A DNA stretch of 6,020 bases from Desulfobulbus sp. (GCA_011051825.1 DRKH01000343.1:1-6020), one strand, 5' to 3'; positions 1 to 5,201 are shown, numbered from the stretch's first letter. Program-made: numbers and translations. Notes: generated by a model not told the origin, from the sequence alone.

Positions 1-157
1 GCTTATCTACCTCTCTGCACGGTCAGGCCTGATTCACATAGGAATCACTATAGTTCACAGGCCTGACTGCACAGATATGGAGCACTCCTGAACAGTTACA
101 GGTGGTGGTAGGGCTAGTTCTCTGCCCCTACCTGAATAGTTACAGATAAACAAGGTA
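1..157. repeat. Non-coding repeat-bearing stretch downstream of the tlpA-like gene
   Basis: No gene is supported here. Two repeat families are visible. An inverted repeat pairs GTCAGGCCTG (22-31) with CAGGCCTGAC (58-67); the left arm includes the palindrome TCAGGCCTGA, and the 26-base loop holds a smaller hairpin (GATTC 31-35 with GAATC 42-46). A 15-bp direct repeat, CCTGAACAGTTACAG (87-101) and CCTGAATAGTTACAG (131-145), differs at one base. Between these copies, GGTAGGG (107-113) can pair with CCCTACC (126-132). The stretch lies just past the stop of the thioredoxin gene, but no T-run follows the stem on the minus strand, so it is not a convincing intrinsic terminator. It could be the edge of an insertion element or a dispersed repeat; the window cannot decide. 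Confidence 0.6.
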
Positions 158-646
158 TTATCGGTTAAGCTGTTTAAACTGTTTATCAGTGATTTCAGGT
201 GCGCCAAAGCTTCTGGAGACCACCTTACCCTGTTTGTCGGCCACAATGACGGTCGGTACACCCCGCACTTTATACTCTTTTGAGAGTGTTCCTTTTGCAT
301 CAAAGAGGACCGGGTAGGCCATTTTTGTTATCTTCATAAAGGCTCGAGCTCGACCTATCGAGTCGTTAAAGCCCACATTGATTCCGATAAAGGCCATCCC
401 CTGAGGACCATACTTGTCATAAAATTTATTTATTTCCGGAACTTCGCGTTTGCAGTTCGGGCACCAGGAGGCCCAGAAAATAAGCATGACCGGCTGTTTT
501 CCTATCACCTGGGCCATATCGACAGGCTTGCCGTCAAGGTCGGTGCCGGAAAACGAGGGGATGGTGTCTCCGACCCCGAGGGCGTTTGCGGTAAAAGGCA
601 GAACAAGGCAGAATATCAGGACAAGTGGAAAAAATCGTTTATACAT
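158..646 (-). CDS. Secreted TlpA/ResA-like thioredoxin-fold disulfide reductase
   Basis: A periplasmic thiol-disulfide oxidoreductase of 162 residues. Residues 1-22 form a signal peptide: a basic start (MYKRFF), a hydrophobic core, and a probable cleavage site after ANA. A TlpA/AhpC-TSA-type thioredoxin domain follows. The redox motif is WCPNC, with cysteines at 62 and 65 after the strand PVMLIFWAS; the cis-proline lies in GVPTV (Pro131). The length suits the family. The ATG at 646 is preferred because GGAG (complement of 654-657) sits 7 bases upstream; an ATG at 667 in frame would add seven residues with no good ribosome site. The gene is 96 bases downstream of the DsbD/CcdA-like gene on the same strand, which suggests cotranscription and that the membrane protein keeps it reduced. 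The physiological substrate (cytochrome c apoprotein or another disulfide protein) cannot be read from the sequence. Fold confidence is high; exact role is inferred. Confidence 0.93.
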   Translation of the reverse strand: MYKRFFPLVLIFCLVLPFTANALGVGDTIPSFSGTDLDGKPVDMAQVIGKQPVMLIFWASWCPNCKREVPEINKFYDKYGPQGMAFIGINVGFNDSIGRARAFMKITKMAYPVLFDAKGTLSKEYKVRGVPTVIVADKQGKVVSRSFGAPEITDKQFKQLNR

Positions 647-653
647 ACGCCAT

Positions 654-657
654 CTCC
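654..657 (-). promoter_or_regulatory. Ribosome binding site fixing the tlpA-like start
   Basis: On the minus strand GGAG lies 7 bases before the ATG at 646. No comparable site precedes the in-frame ATG at 667, so this site decides the start. Confidence 0.6.
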
Positions 658-742
658 ATTGATGCATAGGTAGTGGTTTAGCCGAAAATCACGATGACAC
701 AGCAGGTTGCATGCATGTGTTGCCGGTCCGTTTTCATGGCTG

Positions 743-1441
743 TTAAATGAACATCATGCCGGCCTGGATGAGAAAATATTCGGCCAGGCCGATCATGAAA
801 AAACCCATGGTTTTTTTTATGATAACCATCCATTTTCCGGAACGGGGGATACTGGCCAGGATACCGGAAAAGGTCCCGACTGCGATCAGGATAGTGCCCA
901 TACCGAACGAGAACACAAAAAGCAGGGAGCCGCCGAGAAAAAGATTGCCGGTGGAGGCAACATAGGCCAGCAGGGCACCAAGGACAGGGGCCGTACAGGG
1001 GCCGGCAATCAGGCCCGAGGCCATGCCGACAACAAAAACCCCGGGCATTCCCTTGATTTTTGTATGTATCTGTGGGGCAAAGTCCGGCAGGCGGAATACA
1101 TCAAGCATGCCGATGCCCAGCAGCAGGATAATATTCCCGACAATGAGATAGGTCCAGGGGCTGGTGTTTATTGTTCCGAAAAATCTGCCAGTGGCAGCGG
1201 CAAAAATTCCCAGGCCGGCATAGGTCAGGGCCATCCCTGTGATATAGGTCACAGAGAGCAGAAAGCCGCGCAGTTTCGATCCGCCGATATTGGAATTGCT
1301 GATGACACCGGCGGTTATGGGGATCATCGGGTATACGCAGGGGGTCAGGGATGCAAGGAGTCCTCCGGCATAGGCTGCGGCAAAGGCCAGCAGCAGGGAG
1401 CCGTGCAGGTAGGTTTCAATCTGGCTTAGAAAGTGTTCCAT
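743..1441 (-). CDS. DsbD/CcdA-like inner-membrane thiol electron transporter
   Basis: A 232-residue integral membrane protein of the DsbD/CcdA family, which moves reducing equivalents from cytoplasmic thioredoxin to periplasmic thioredoxin-like partners. Six hydrophobic segments are visible, at about 12-32, 59-81, 95-115, 134-158, 168-192 and 210-230. The two signature cysteines are present: Cys35 in LTPCVYPMIPI and Cys149 in GPCTAPVLGALLAYVASTGN, matching the paired cysteines of the E. coli DsbD transmembrane domain. The periplasmic N- and C-terminal domains of full-length DsbD are absent, so this is the minimal CcdA-type core. The TlpA-like gene lies 96 bases downstream and is the natural partner. 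The ATG at 1441 is the best start because family similarity begins just after it; the frame stays open to 1612, but that extension reads through repeat DNA. No clear Shine-Dalgarno precedes 1441. A repeat copy (GGATAAACCAGC on the plus strand, 1456-1467) ends 15 bases upstream. Confidence 0.93.
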   Translation of the reverse strand: MEHFLSQIETYLHGSLLLAFAAAYAGGLLASLTPCVYPMIPITAGVISNSNIGGSKLRGFLLSVTYITGMALTYAGLGIFAAATGRFFGTINTSPWTYLIVGNIILLLGIGMLDVFRLPDFAPQIHTKIKGMPGVFVVGMASGLIAGPCTAPVLGALLAYVASTGNLFLGGSLLFVFSFGMGTILIAVGTFSGILASIPRSGKWMVIIKKTMGFFMIGLAEYFLIQAGMMFI

Positions 1442-1455
1442 AACTTGACAAAGAG

Positions 1456-1545
1456 GGATAAACCAGCGTGGCTGGACCAGATAAGCGGAGCGAACGCAGA
1501 CTTCGGGTTTTACCGTCCCAGCCACAACGAATAATGAAAATCTCC
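1456..1545. repeat. Structured repeat, copy A
   Basis: Starts with GGATAAACCAGC (1456-1467). A stem follows, GTGGCTGG (1468-1475) with CCAGCCAC (1518-1525), then AACGAATAATGAAAATC. The stem encloses 42 bases that include CAGATAAG and CGCAGACTTCG (1495-1505), a module which in copy C lies outside the stem. The copy's right end, AAAATCTCC (1537-1545), is the left arm of a 9-bp inverted repeat linking it to copy B. The strand is arbitrary; the left end lies 15 bases from the DsbD/CcdA-like start codon. Confidence 0.65.
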
Positions 1546-1584
1546 GACTCCGGCATGGACAGCCATGTCCTCCCTGGAGATTTT
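1537..1584. repeat. Nested inverted repeat joining copies A and B
   Basis: AAAATCTCC (1537-1545) is perfectly complementary to GGAGATTTT (1576-1584). Inside lies a second stem, GGCATGG (1552-1558) with CCATGTC (1563-1569), containing one G-U pair and closing on ACAG. The right arm is followed at once by GGATAAACCAGC of copy B. Confidence 0.55.
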
Positions 1585-1585
1585 T

Positions 1586-1633
1586 GGATAAACCAGCATG
1601 CCTTGGCGGCACAACGAACGATGAAAATCGTTC
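1586..1633. repeat. Structured repeat, copy B
   Basis: GGATAAACCAGC (1586-1597) matches copy A exactly. The stem is TGCC (1599-1602) with GGCA (1608-1611), then CAACGAACGATGAAAATC. The tail also forms its own perfect hairpin: GAACGAT (1616-1622), loop GAAA, ATCGTTC (1627-1633). Flanking bases match copies A and C, but the stem bases differ from A on both sides. Confidence 0.65.
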
Positions 1634-1654
1634 TATTTACGGAGGACTCATCTA

Positions 1655-1667
1655 CCCGCAGAGCGGG
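1655..1667. repeat. Small hairpin sharing the CCGCAGAGCGG core
   Basis: CCCGC (1655-1659) pairs with GCGGG (1663-1667) around AGA. Its 11-base core is the same as that of the hairpin at 1701-1725 and, in inverted form, of that at 1736-1760. Confidence 0.5.
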
Positions 1668-1700
1668 CGGGCAACCTTGTTTTAAAATCAAAAATTATTG

Positions 1701-1725
1701 TGTTACACCGCAGAGCGGTGTAACA
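1701..1725. repeat. Perfect 11-bp hairpin, AGA loop
   Basis: TGTTACACCGC (1701-1711) pairs perfectly with GCGGTGTAACA (1715-1725). No T-run follows on either strand, so a terminator is not supported; it looks like a REP-type palindrome. Confidence 0.6.
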
Positions 1726-1735
1726 AGATCGCTCT

Positions 1736-1760
1736 CGCAGCACCGCTCTGCGGTGCTGCG
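1736..1760. repeat. Perfect 11-bp hairpin, TCT loop, inverted core
   Basis: CGCAGCACCGC (1736-1746) pairs perfectly with GCGGTGCTGCG (1750-1760). Its central ACCGCTCTGCGGT is the exact reverse complement of the centre of the hairpin 35 bases to the left, while the outer stem bases differ yet remain paired. A weaker relative, GCG-CTC-CGC, lies at 1771-1779. Confidence 0.6.
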
Positions 1761-1790
1761 TAGCATCCAGGCGCTCCGCGGCAATTTTCG

Positions 1791-1866
1791 GATAAGCCAG
1801 CAATAAACCAGCATGCCCGGAGGGCACAACAGATAGCGCAGACTTCGAAGCATGAAAACAGCATCC
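1791..1866. repeat. Structured repeat, copy C, with a duplicated leader
   Basis: The leader motif occurs twice in tandem: GATAAGCCAGCA (1791-1802) and ATAAACCAGCATG (1803-1815). The stem is TGCCC (1814-1818) with GGGCA (1822-1826), loop GGA, then CAACAGATAG, CGCAGACTTCG (1837-1847, identical to 1495-1505 in copy A), the palindrome CTTCGAAG and CATGAAAAC. The copy ends near AGCATCC (1860-1866), a heptamer also found at 1762-1768. Confidence 0.6.
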
Positions 1867-1954
1867 GTGGCCATGGGCAGGGTCGCCGGCAATGGTGGGA
1901 TATTGATATTGTTTTTTTTGTTACAAGCAATACCGCCAAAGACGGGAAACGTTC

Positions 1955-1996
1955 AACCCGAAACCCGAAACCCGGAACTCGGAACCCGGAACTCGA
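1955..1996. repeat. Six-unit 7-bp tandem repeat, AACYCGR
   Basis: Six contiguous 7-base units in exact register: AACCCGA, AACCCGA, AACCCGG, AACTCGG, AACCCGG, AACTCGA. All fit AACYCGR and vary only by transitions at two positions; a partial AACG follows. It lies upstream of the proposed rhodanese promoter. Because 7 is not a multiple of 3, all three reading frames carry a seven-residue repeat, which creates spurious open frames across it. Confidence 0.85.
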
Positions 1997-2007
1997 AACG
2001 ATCTGTT

Positions 2008-2036
2008 TTCAGATAAATAGTAATTCTTTCTAATAT
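2008..2036 (+). promoter_or_regulatory. Candidate sigma-70-type promoter for the rhodanese gene
   Basis: TTCAGA (2008-2013), a 17-base spacer and TAATAT (2031-2036). Both hexamers are imperfect. A start near 2043 would leave a leader of about 32 bases before the ATG at 2075. A perfect 10-bp palindrome, ACGACGTCGT (2037-2046), would overlap the transcription start and could be an operator; that is a guess. Confidence 0.35.
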
Positions 2037-2065
2037 ACGACGTCGTGGTAGAAAGTAAAGTGAAA

Positions 2066-2069
2066 AGGA
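2066..2069 (+). promoter_or_regulatory. Ribosome binding site fixing the rhodanese start
   Basis: AGGA lies 5 bases before the ATG at 2075, in the context AAAAGGATCGGTATG. It favours this ATG over the in-frame GTG at 2045, which has no such site. Confidence 0.6.
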
Positions 2070-2074
2070 TCGGT

Positions 2075-2536
2075 ATGAAAATCCCGGAGAGCCGCAAAAA
2101 TCGGAAAAGACGGCGAAAGGCCGAAAAGATGTATGGCCGCTACCGCAGATCTTTTCGAGGGGTCCCGGAGATAGAGGCAACGCAGGCCGTGCTGCTCCTG
2201 GGCCGGAACCGGATCGTGTTTGTCGATGTTCGCGATCCGGTTGAGCAGGTCGTTTCCATGCTGCCCGGGGCCCTTACCGAGGAGGAATTCCTGCAGACCT
2301 CCCGTGGCTTCGGAGAAAAGATTATCCTCTGCTATTGCACCATCGGTTATCGCAGTGGGTTGTTTGTCAAAAACTATGGCCCGAAGTATTCAGATATGTA
2401 TAATCTCAGTGGTGGACTTCTTCTCTGGCTCCATGCCGGCGGCATTGTGGAAAACAACGGAACGGAAACCCATCAGGTACATGTTTATGGGCGAAAATGG
2501 GCCCTGCAGCCTGATGGGTATGACGCTGTTTTTTAA
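2075..2536 (+). CDS. Single-domain rhodanese-like sulfurtransferase
   Basis: A 153-residue protein with one rhodanese domain, the fold that carries a persulfide on an active-site cysteine and passes sulfane sulfur to a thiol acceptor. Visible landmarks are the strand IVFVDVRDPVEQ (about 47-58, the usual D-R pair), the MLPGAL turn, and the active-site loop in ILCYCTIGYRSG. The catalytic residue should be Cys88, with the loop ending at Arg93; Cys86 is close by and could form a disulfide or persulfide relay. The motif LSGGLLLWLHAGG is the usual C-terminal rhodanese helix. The first 30 residues are strongly basic (KNRKRRRKAEK, GRYRRSFR), with no signal peptide, so the protein is probably cytoplasmic. 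The ATG at 2075 is chosen because of its ribosome site. It is divergent from the DsbD/CcdA-like gene and convergent with the next. The domain is clear; substrate and acceptor are unknown. Confidence 0.9.
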   Translation: MKIPESRKNRKRRRKAEKMYGRYRRSFRGVPEIEATQAVLLLGRNRIVFVDVRDPVEQVVSMLPGALTEEEFLQTSRGFGEKIILCYCTIGYRSGLFVKNYGPKYSDMYNLSGGLLLWLHAGGIVENNGTETHQVHVYGRKWALQPDGYDAVF

Positions 2537-2546
2537 GGCATGAAAT

Positions 2547-2563
2547 CCTGCTTTAAAAGCAGG
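2547..2563. terminator. Possible bidirectional terminator between convergent genes
   Basis: CCTGCT (2547-2552) pairs with AGCAGG (2558-2563) around TTAAA; the T and A bases can extend pairing inward. It sits 11 bases past the rhodanese stop and directly beyond the stop of the opposing gene, the right place for a shared terminator. Neither strand has a strong T-run after it, so it is weak or Rho-assisted. Confidence 0.4.
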
Positions 2564-3229
2564 TTAAAAGTTGTAACTCAAGGTCAGTGAGGCCACGGGA
2601 TAGTACTGGAACGGATCCAGATCGTCTTCAATCGCCTTTTTCTGTTCCTCAAGGAAACGGGTAACTTCCGGGTTGCCGTTGATATCAAATGGTGCTTCGA
2701 CATGGAGATCGGATACATTGGGTGAGCCCTGGAACATAACCCCGATATCAAAGGCAAGGCCCCACCCTTTTTCACCATGGTTGCTGTTCCAGCCCAGGCC
2801 TGCATAGGGGGCAATACTGTTGAAGTCCACTGTTCCCTTGACCCGAGCCAGGCCGGCATACTGTTGTAATTCCGTCGGAAGCAGGTCCCGTCTGTAGGTC
2901 CCGTCGACATTGACCTCGTTTCCGTTGATATACAGGCCGCCGGTCAGGCGAAAAGAACCGCTGAACGGGTGCCAGTCCAGAAGCAGGGAGCCGTTTTTAA
3001 ATTCCGGCTCCATGGTATAGTCAATGTCGCTGATGGTGGAATCAAAATCAAACTTCAAGTAGTTGACACCGCCCCGCAGGACAAGATCATCGCTGAGGGC
3101 AACACCCGCTTCCCCGCCTATTCCGAGTGTTCCCCCTTTTAAGGCAAGGCTGATGTCCCCCTGTTTTGCAAAACTGTTCCGGCTTGCGACGAGCAGGAAA
3201 CAGCAGACAACTATGGCTTGAATTTTCAT
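2564..3229 (-). CDS. Predicted outer-membrane beta-barrel protein
   Basis: A 221-residue exported protein. Residues 1-21 form a signal peptide (MKIQAIVVCCFLLVASRNSFA) with probable cleavage before KQGD; the cysteines at 9 and 10 are not in a lipobox. The mature part alternates short amphipathic strands with glycine and aromatic residues: ISLALKGGTLGIGGEAGVAL, LVLRGGVNYLKFDFD, GSLLLDWHPFSGSFRLTGGLYING, IAPYAGLGWNSN, GWGLAFDIGVMFQG and finally VASLTLSYNF. The terminal Phe of an alternating last strand is the usual signal for the BAM assembly machinery. The size suits a small barrel of about eight strands. A charged, probably helical stretch (EEQKKAIEDDLD, about 194-205) precedes the last strand and may form a plug or loop. 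GAGGA lies about 6 bases before the ATG at 3229. It looks monocistronic. Small-barrel architecture is well supported; any transport or adhesion role is not. Confidence 0.82.
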   Translation of the reverse strand: MKIQAIVVCCFLLVASRNSFAKQGDISLALKGGTLGIGGEAGVALSDDLVLRGGVNYLKFDFDSTISDIDYTMEPEFKNGSLLLDWHPFSGSFRLTGGLYINGNEVNVDGTYRRDLLPTELQQYAGLARVKGTVDFNSIAPYAGLGWNSNHGEKGWGLAFDIGVMFQGSPNVSDLHVEAPFDINGNPEVTRFLEEQKKAIEDDLDPFQYYPVASLTLSYNF

Positions 3230-3440
3230 GGCGTATCCTCAGTAAAAATTGGCATTCATTTTGGTGAACTTCTCCCCGATGTCAGGTGGCTTGAAACCAT
3301 GCAGATGCCGTGCCGGGCGAAGCATGCCGATAGTTTTTTGCAAATTATTATGAAATATCGATAGGATGTGCGTGGTGTTCCAGCGGGAACATGGGGCGAA
3401 GGGGCGGTCAATGCTGCAGACTGTCGGGAATCCGGCACAT

Positions 3441-3490
3441 CTTTAGGTGTAACTGATCACGGGGTGCCTGTGACGAGTTACCTTTAGGTG
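3441..3490. repeat. Imperfect palindrome flanked by 9-bp direct repeats
   Basis: CTTTAGGTG occurs at 3441-3449 and again at 3482-3490. Between them, GTAACT (3449-3454, using the last base of the left repeat) pairs with AGTTAC (3476-3481), and after a two-base mismatch TCAC (3457-3460) pairs with GTGA (3470-3473). The arrangement resembles a 32-base palindromic insert bounded by a duplicated target, though chance or regulatory use is possible. Confidence 0.5.
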
Positions 3491-3496
3491 CTTGCA

Positions 3497-3518
3497 GGCC
3501 CTGGAATTGTGCAGGGCC
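3497..3518 (-). terminator. Stem-loop downstream of the HyuA-type gene, weak terminator candidate
   Basis: GGCCCTG and CAGGGCC form a perfect 7-bp stem with an 8-base loop, starting about 18 bases past the stop on the minus strand. No T-run follows, so intrinsic termination is doubtful. Confidence 0.3.
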
Positions 3519-3535
3519 ATGGAAGAAAAGGGGCC

Positions 3536-5155
3536 TTACCGTCTTTTCATCCCGATCAGGGCGGCGCCGATGGCATTGCCGGTTTCAAAGAGATCGGGAA
3601 AGGTAACGGTCGTCTGCAGCCGTTTGGCTACCCCCGGGAGAAAGACCCGGGCTGCGGCTCCGATGCCAATCAAGGGGAGTTTGAGCTTGAACTGGATTGA
3701 AAACAACTCATTGTCCATGTGGTTGAGAAAAGGCGTTGCCTGCTGTTCACCCCAGATAGAGCGGCCGAGATAGTCGAGGATGATTTTTTCGATGGTTTCT
3801 TCCGTGCGATCCAGGGTCTGTCGGCACAGTGATTCCACCGTCAGGCCGAGTTGTGCCGCAAGTGCCTCTGCTCCCCGGGTTGCGATTTCGACATCGCCGA
3901 TATCCAGCCGACCAAGAACGTGAAGGGCATCGGTGGGCGTAAAGCCCGTAATTCCGATTTTTTGTAGAAAAAGCAGGCGCTCAATACGTTTTTCCAGGGT
4001 GACCCCGCTCATCCCGCTCTGACGGGCAAGGGCTTCAGGGGTCAACGGGCCTTTGTCGGCCAGACAGGAAAGAACAGGATCCTCGGGGTCGACAACGCCG
4101 GGAACCGGCAGGATCAAGCCGTCCCGTTGACCGCAGCCCAGCCAGCCTGCCGGATCAGGGATATCCGGTGTTGTTGCCAGTGGCTGTACTCTGGTCGGGA
4201 GCAGGGTTATCCCGCCCTCGCGACTGCAGGAGAGATGACTGTCACCTCCACCGGCAGCAGTGTACATGTCGATGGCCTTCACATGGGTCTGCCATCGGTC
4301 GATGCGGCACCCTTCATTGTTCATAACCGGCTGTCCGTCTTTGAGCATACAGACATCGGTCGTGGTGCCGCCGACATCAACCACCAGGGCCGTGTGTTCA
4401 CCGGCGGTTGCACCGAAACCGGCCGTGGCGGCAGGGCCGCTGGCCATGGTGATGGCGGCCCGGTGGGAAACGGTATCCAGGGCCACTCCCTGGCCGTCAC
4501 CGCAGATTATCGTTACCGGGCATTCCAGGCCCACTTTGGCCATGGAACCCTGGATGGATGCGAGAAAATCCACCATCAGCGGTTGCAGCCGGGCATGGAG
4601 ACAGGCGGTCGCTGCCCGTTCCCGCATGCCGGGATGACTGCTGACTCGGTGGGAGCAGAAAACGGGTTTCGGATCGATCAGGGCAATGGCCTTTTCCGCC
4701 ACCAGCTCGTGGGTCGGGTTTTTGATAGACATGGCACCGCAGACGGCATAACTGTCCACTTCATCTTTCAATCCCTGGAGGGTGTCGATCAGGTTTTCAA
4801 TATCAAGCGGCTGTTCTTCGTTTCCCGAGATATCATGGCCGCCTTTGAGAAAGACATTGGCCACCACCGGCAATTTGAAATGGCGGACATAGCCCAGGAC
4901 AAACAGGCCGACCCGGGCTCCCCGGTTTTCCACAACCGCATTGGTTGCCAGAGTGGTGGAAACGGCAAGGCATTCCACGTCTGCTGCCTGTATCTCCTGG
5001 GAAAACAGGGCGGCCAGGGCATTGCCCACGCCGATGCCGACATCATGATGGGTTGTCGGCTTCTTTGCCCAATGCACGACCTTGCCGGTTTCGCTCTCCA
5101 GCAGGACCGCATCGGTGTAGGTGCCGCCGGTATCTATCCCTATGCAATACTTCAT
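3536..5155 (-). CDS. Hydantoinase/oxoprolinase-family (HyuA-type) ATPase, short form
   Basis: A 539-residue cytoplasmic protein of the hydantoinase A/5-oxoprolinase family, which has an actin/Hsp70/sugar-kinase-like ATPase fold and activates cyclic amides or related substrates with ATP. The N-terminal domain starts with the phosphate-binding motif IGIDTGGTYTDAVL (5-18), followed by VSTTLATNAVVE (65-76). The second domain has ASGPAATAGFGAT (238-250), the second phosphate motif VVDVGGTTTDVCML (258-271) and AAGGGDS (300-306). Near the C-terminus, LIGIGAAARVFLPGVAKRL and ETGNAIGAA (524-532) fit the nucleotide-binding end of this fold. At 539 residues it is shorter than typical HyuA (near 700), so it belongs to a short group rather than being truncated: both ends look complete. 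No HyuB-type partner is in the window. The ATG at 5155 starts 4 residues before the first conserved motif; the frame runs back to 5338, but that DNA includes tRNA-Asn. The site before the ATG is A-rich with no Shine-Dalgarno. Substrate unknown. Confidence 0.9.
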   Translation of the reverse strand: MKYCIGIDTGGTYTDAVLLESETGKVVHWAKKPTTHHDVGIGVGNALAALFSQEIQAADVECLAVSTTLATNAVVENRGARVGLFVLGYVRHFKLPVVANVFLKGGHDISGNEEQPLDIENLIDTLQGLKDEVDSYAVCGAMSIKNPTHELVAEKAIALIDPKPVFCSHRVSSHPGMRERAATACLHARLQPLMVDFLASIQGSMAKVGLECPVTIICGDGQGVALDTVSHRAAITMASGPAATAGFGATAGEHTALVVDVGGTTTDVCMLKDGQPVMNNEGCRIDRWQTHVKAIDMYTAAGGGDSHLSCSREGGITLLPTRVQPLATTPDIPDPAGWLGCGQRDGLILPVPGVVDPEDPVLSCLADKGPLTPEALARQSGMSGVTLEKRIERLLFLQKIGITGFTPTDALHVLGRLDIGDVEIATRGAEALAAQLGLTVESLCRQTLDRTEETIEKIILDYLGRSIWGEQQATPFLNHMDNELFSIQFKLKLPLIGIGAAARVFLPGVAKRLQTTVTFPDLFETGNAIGAALIGMKRR

Positions 5156-5201
5156 GGTTTTTTTTATGTGCCGGACGTGTTTGAAGCTCTGTGGCAGTCG
5201 G

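Larger units (their letters stand above)
1442..2044. other. Gene-free divergent intergenic stretch rich in repeats and hairpins
   Basis: About 600 bases separate the divergent DsbD/CcdA-like and rhodanese genes. Short frames are open here, but none has a family resemblance or good ribosome site, and they run through repeats. The stretch holds three copies of a structured repeat (1456-1866), a cluster of G+C-rich hairpins with shared cores (1655-1782) and a 7-bp tandem array (1955-1996). It must also hold the promoters of both flanking genes. Only the one for the rhodanese can be proposed with any support. Confidence 0.8.
3230..3535. other. Gene-free intergenic stretch containing a flanked palindrome
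   Basis: About 306 bases between the barrel-protein start and the HyuA-type ATPase stop. No gene is supported; the one open minus-strand frame (3256-3438) has no family resemblance. Visible structure is confined to the right half: the palindrome and 9-bp direct repeats at 3441-3490, and a stem of GGCCCTG (3497-3503) with CAGGGCC (3512-3518) beyond the ATPase gene. No good promoter for the barrel protein was found. Confidence 0.6.

Noticed and set aside
707..1429. A 240-codon open frame on the plus strand
   Set aside because: It lies antisense to the DsbD/CcdA-like gene, is rich in G, Q, D and H in the manner of a reverse-frame translation, and has no recognisable domain.
1442..1612. N-terminal extension of the DsbD/CcdA-like protein
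   Set aside because: The added 57 residues come from repeat DNA, and family similarity starts after the ATG at 1441.
1456..1866. CRISPR array
   Set aside because: Unit spacing is irregular, the repeats are not identical, and there are no uniform spacers or cas genes.
1456..1866. Integron attC sites or a riboswitch
   Set aside because: No RYYYAAC/GTTRRRY core pairs at proper spacing bound the units, and the fold matches no riboswitch class I know; several copies in tandem also argue against a riboswitch.
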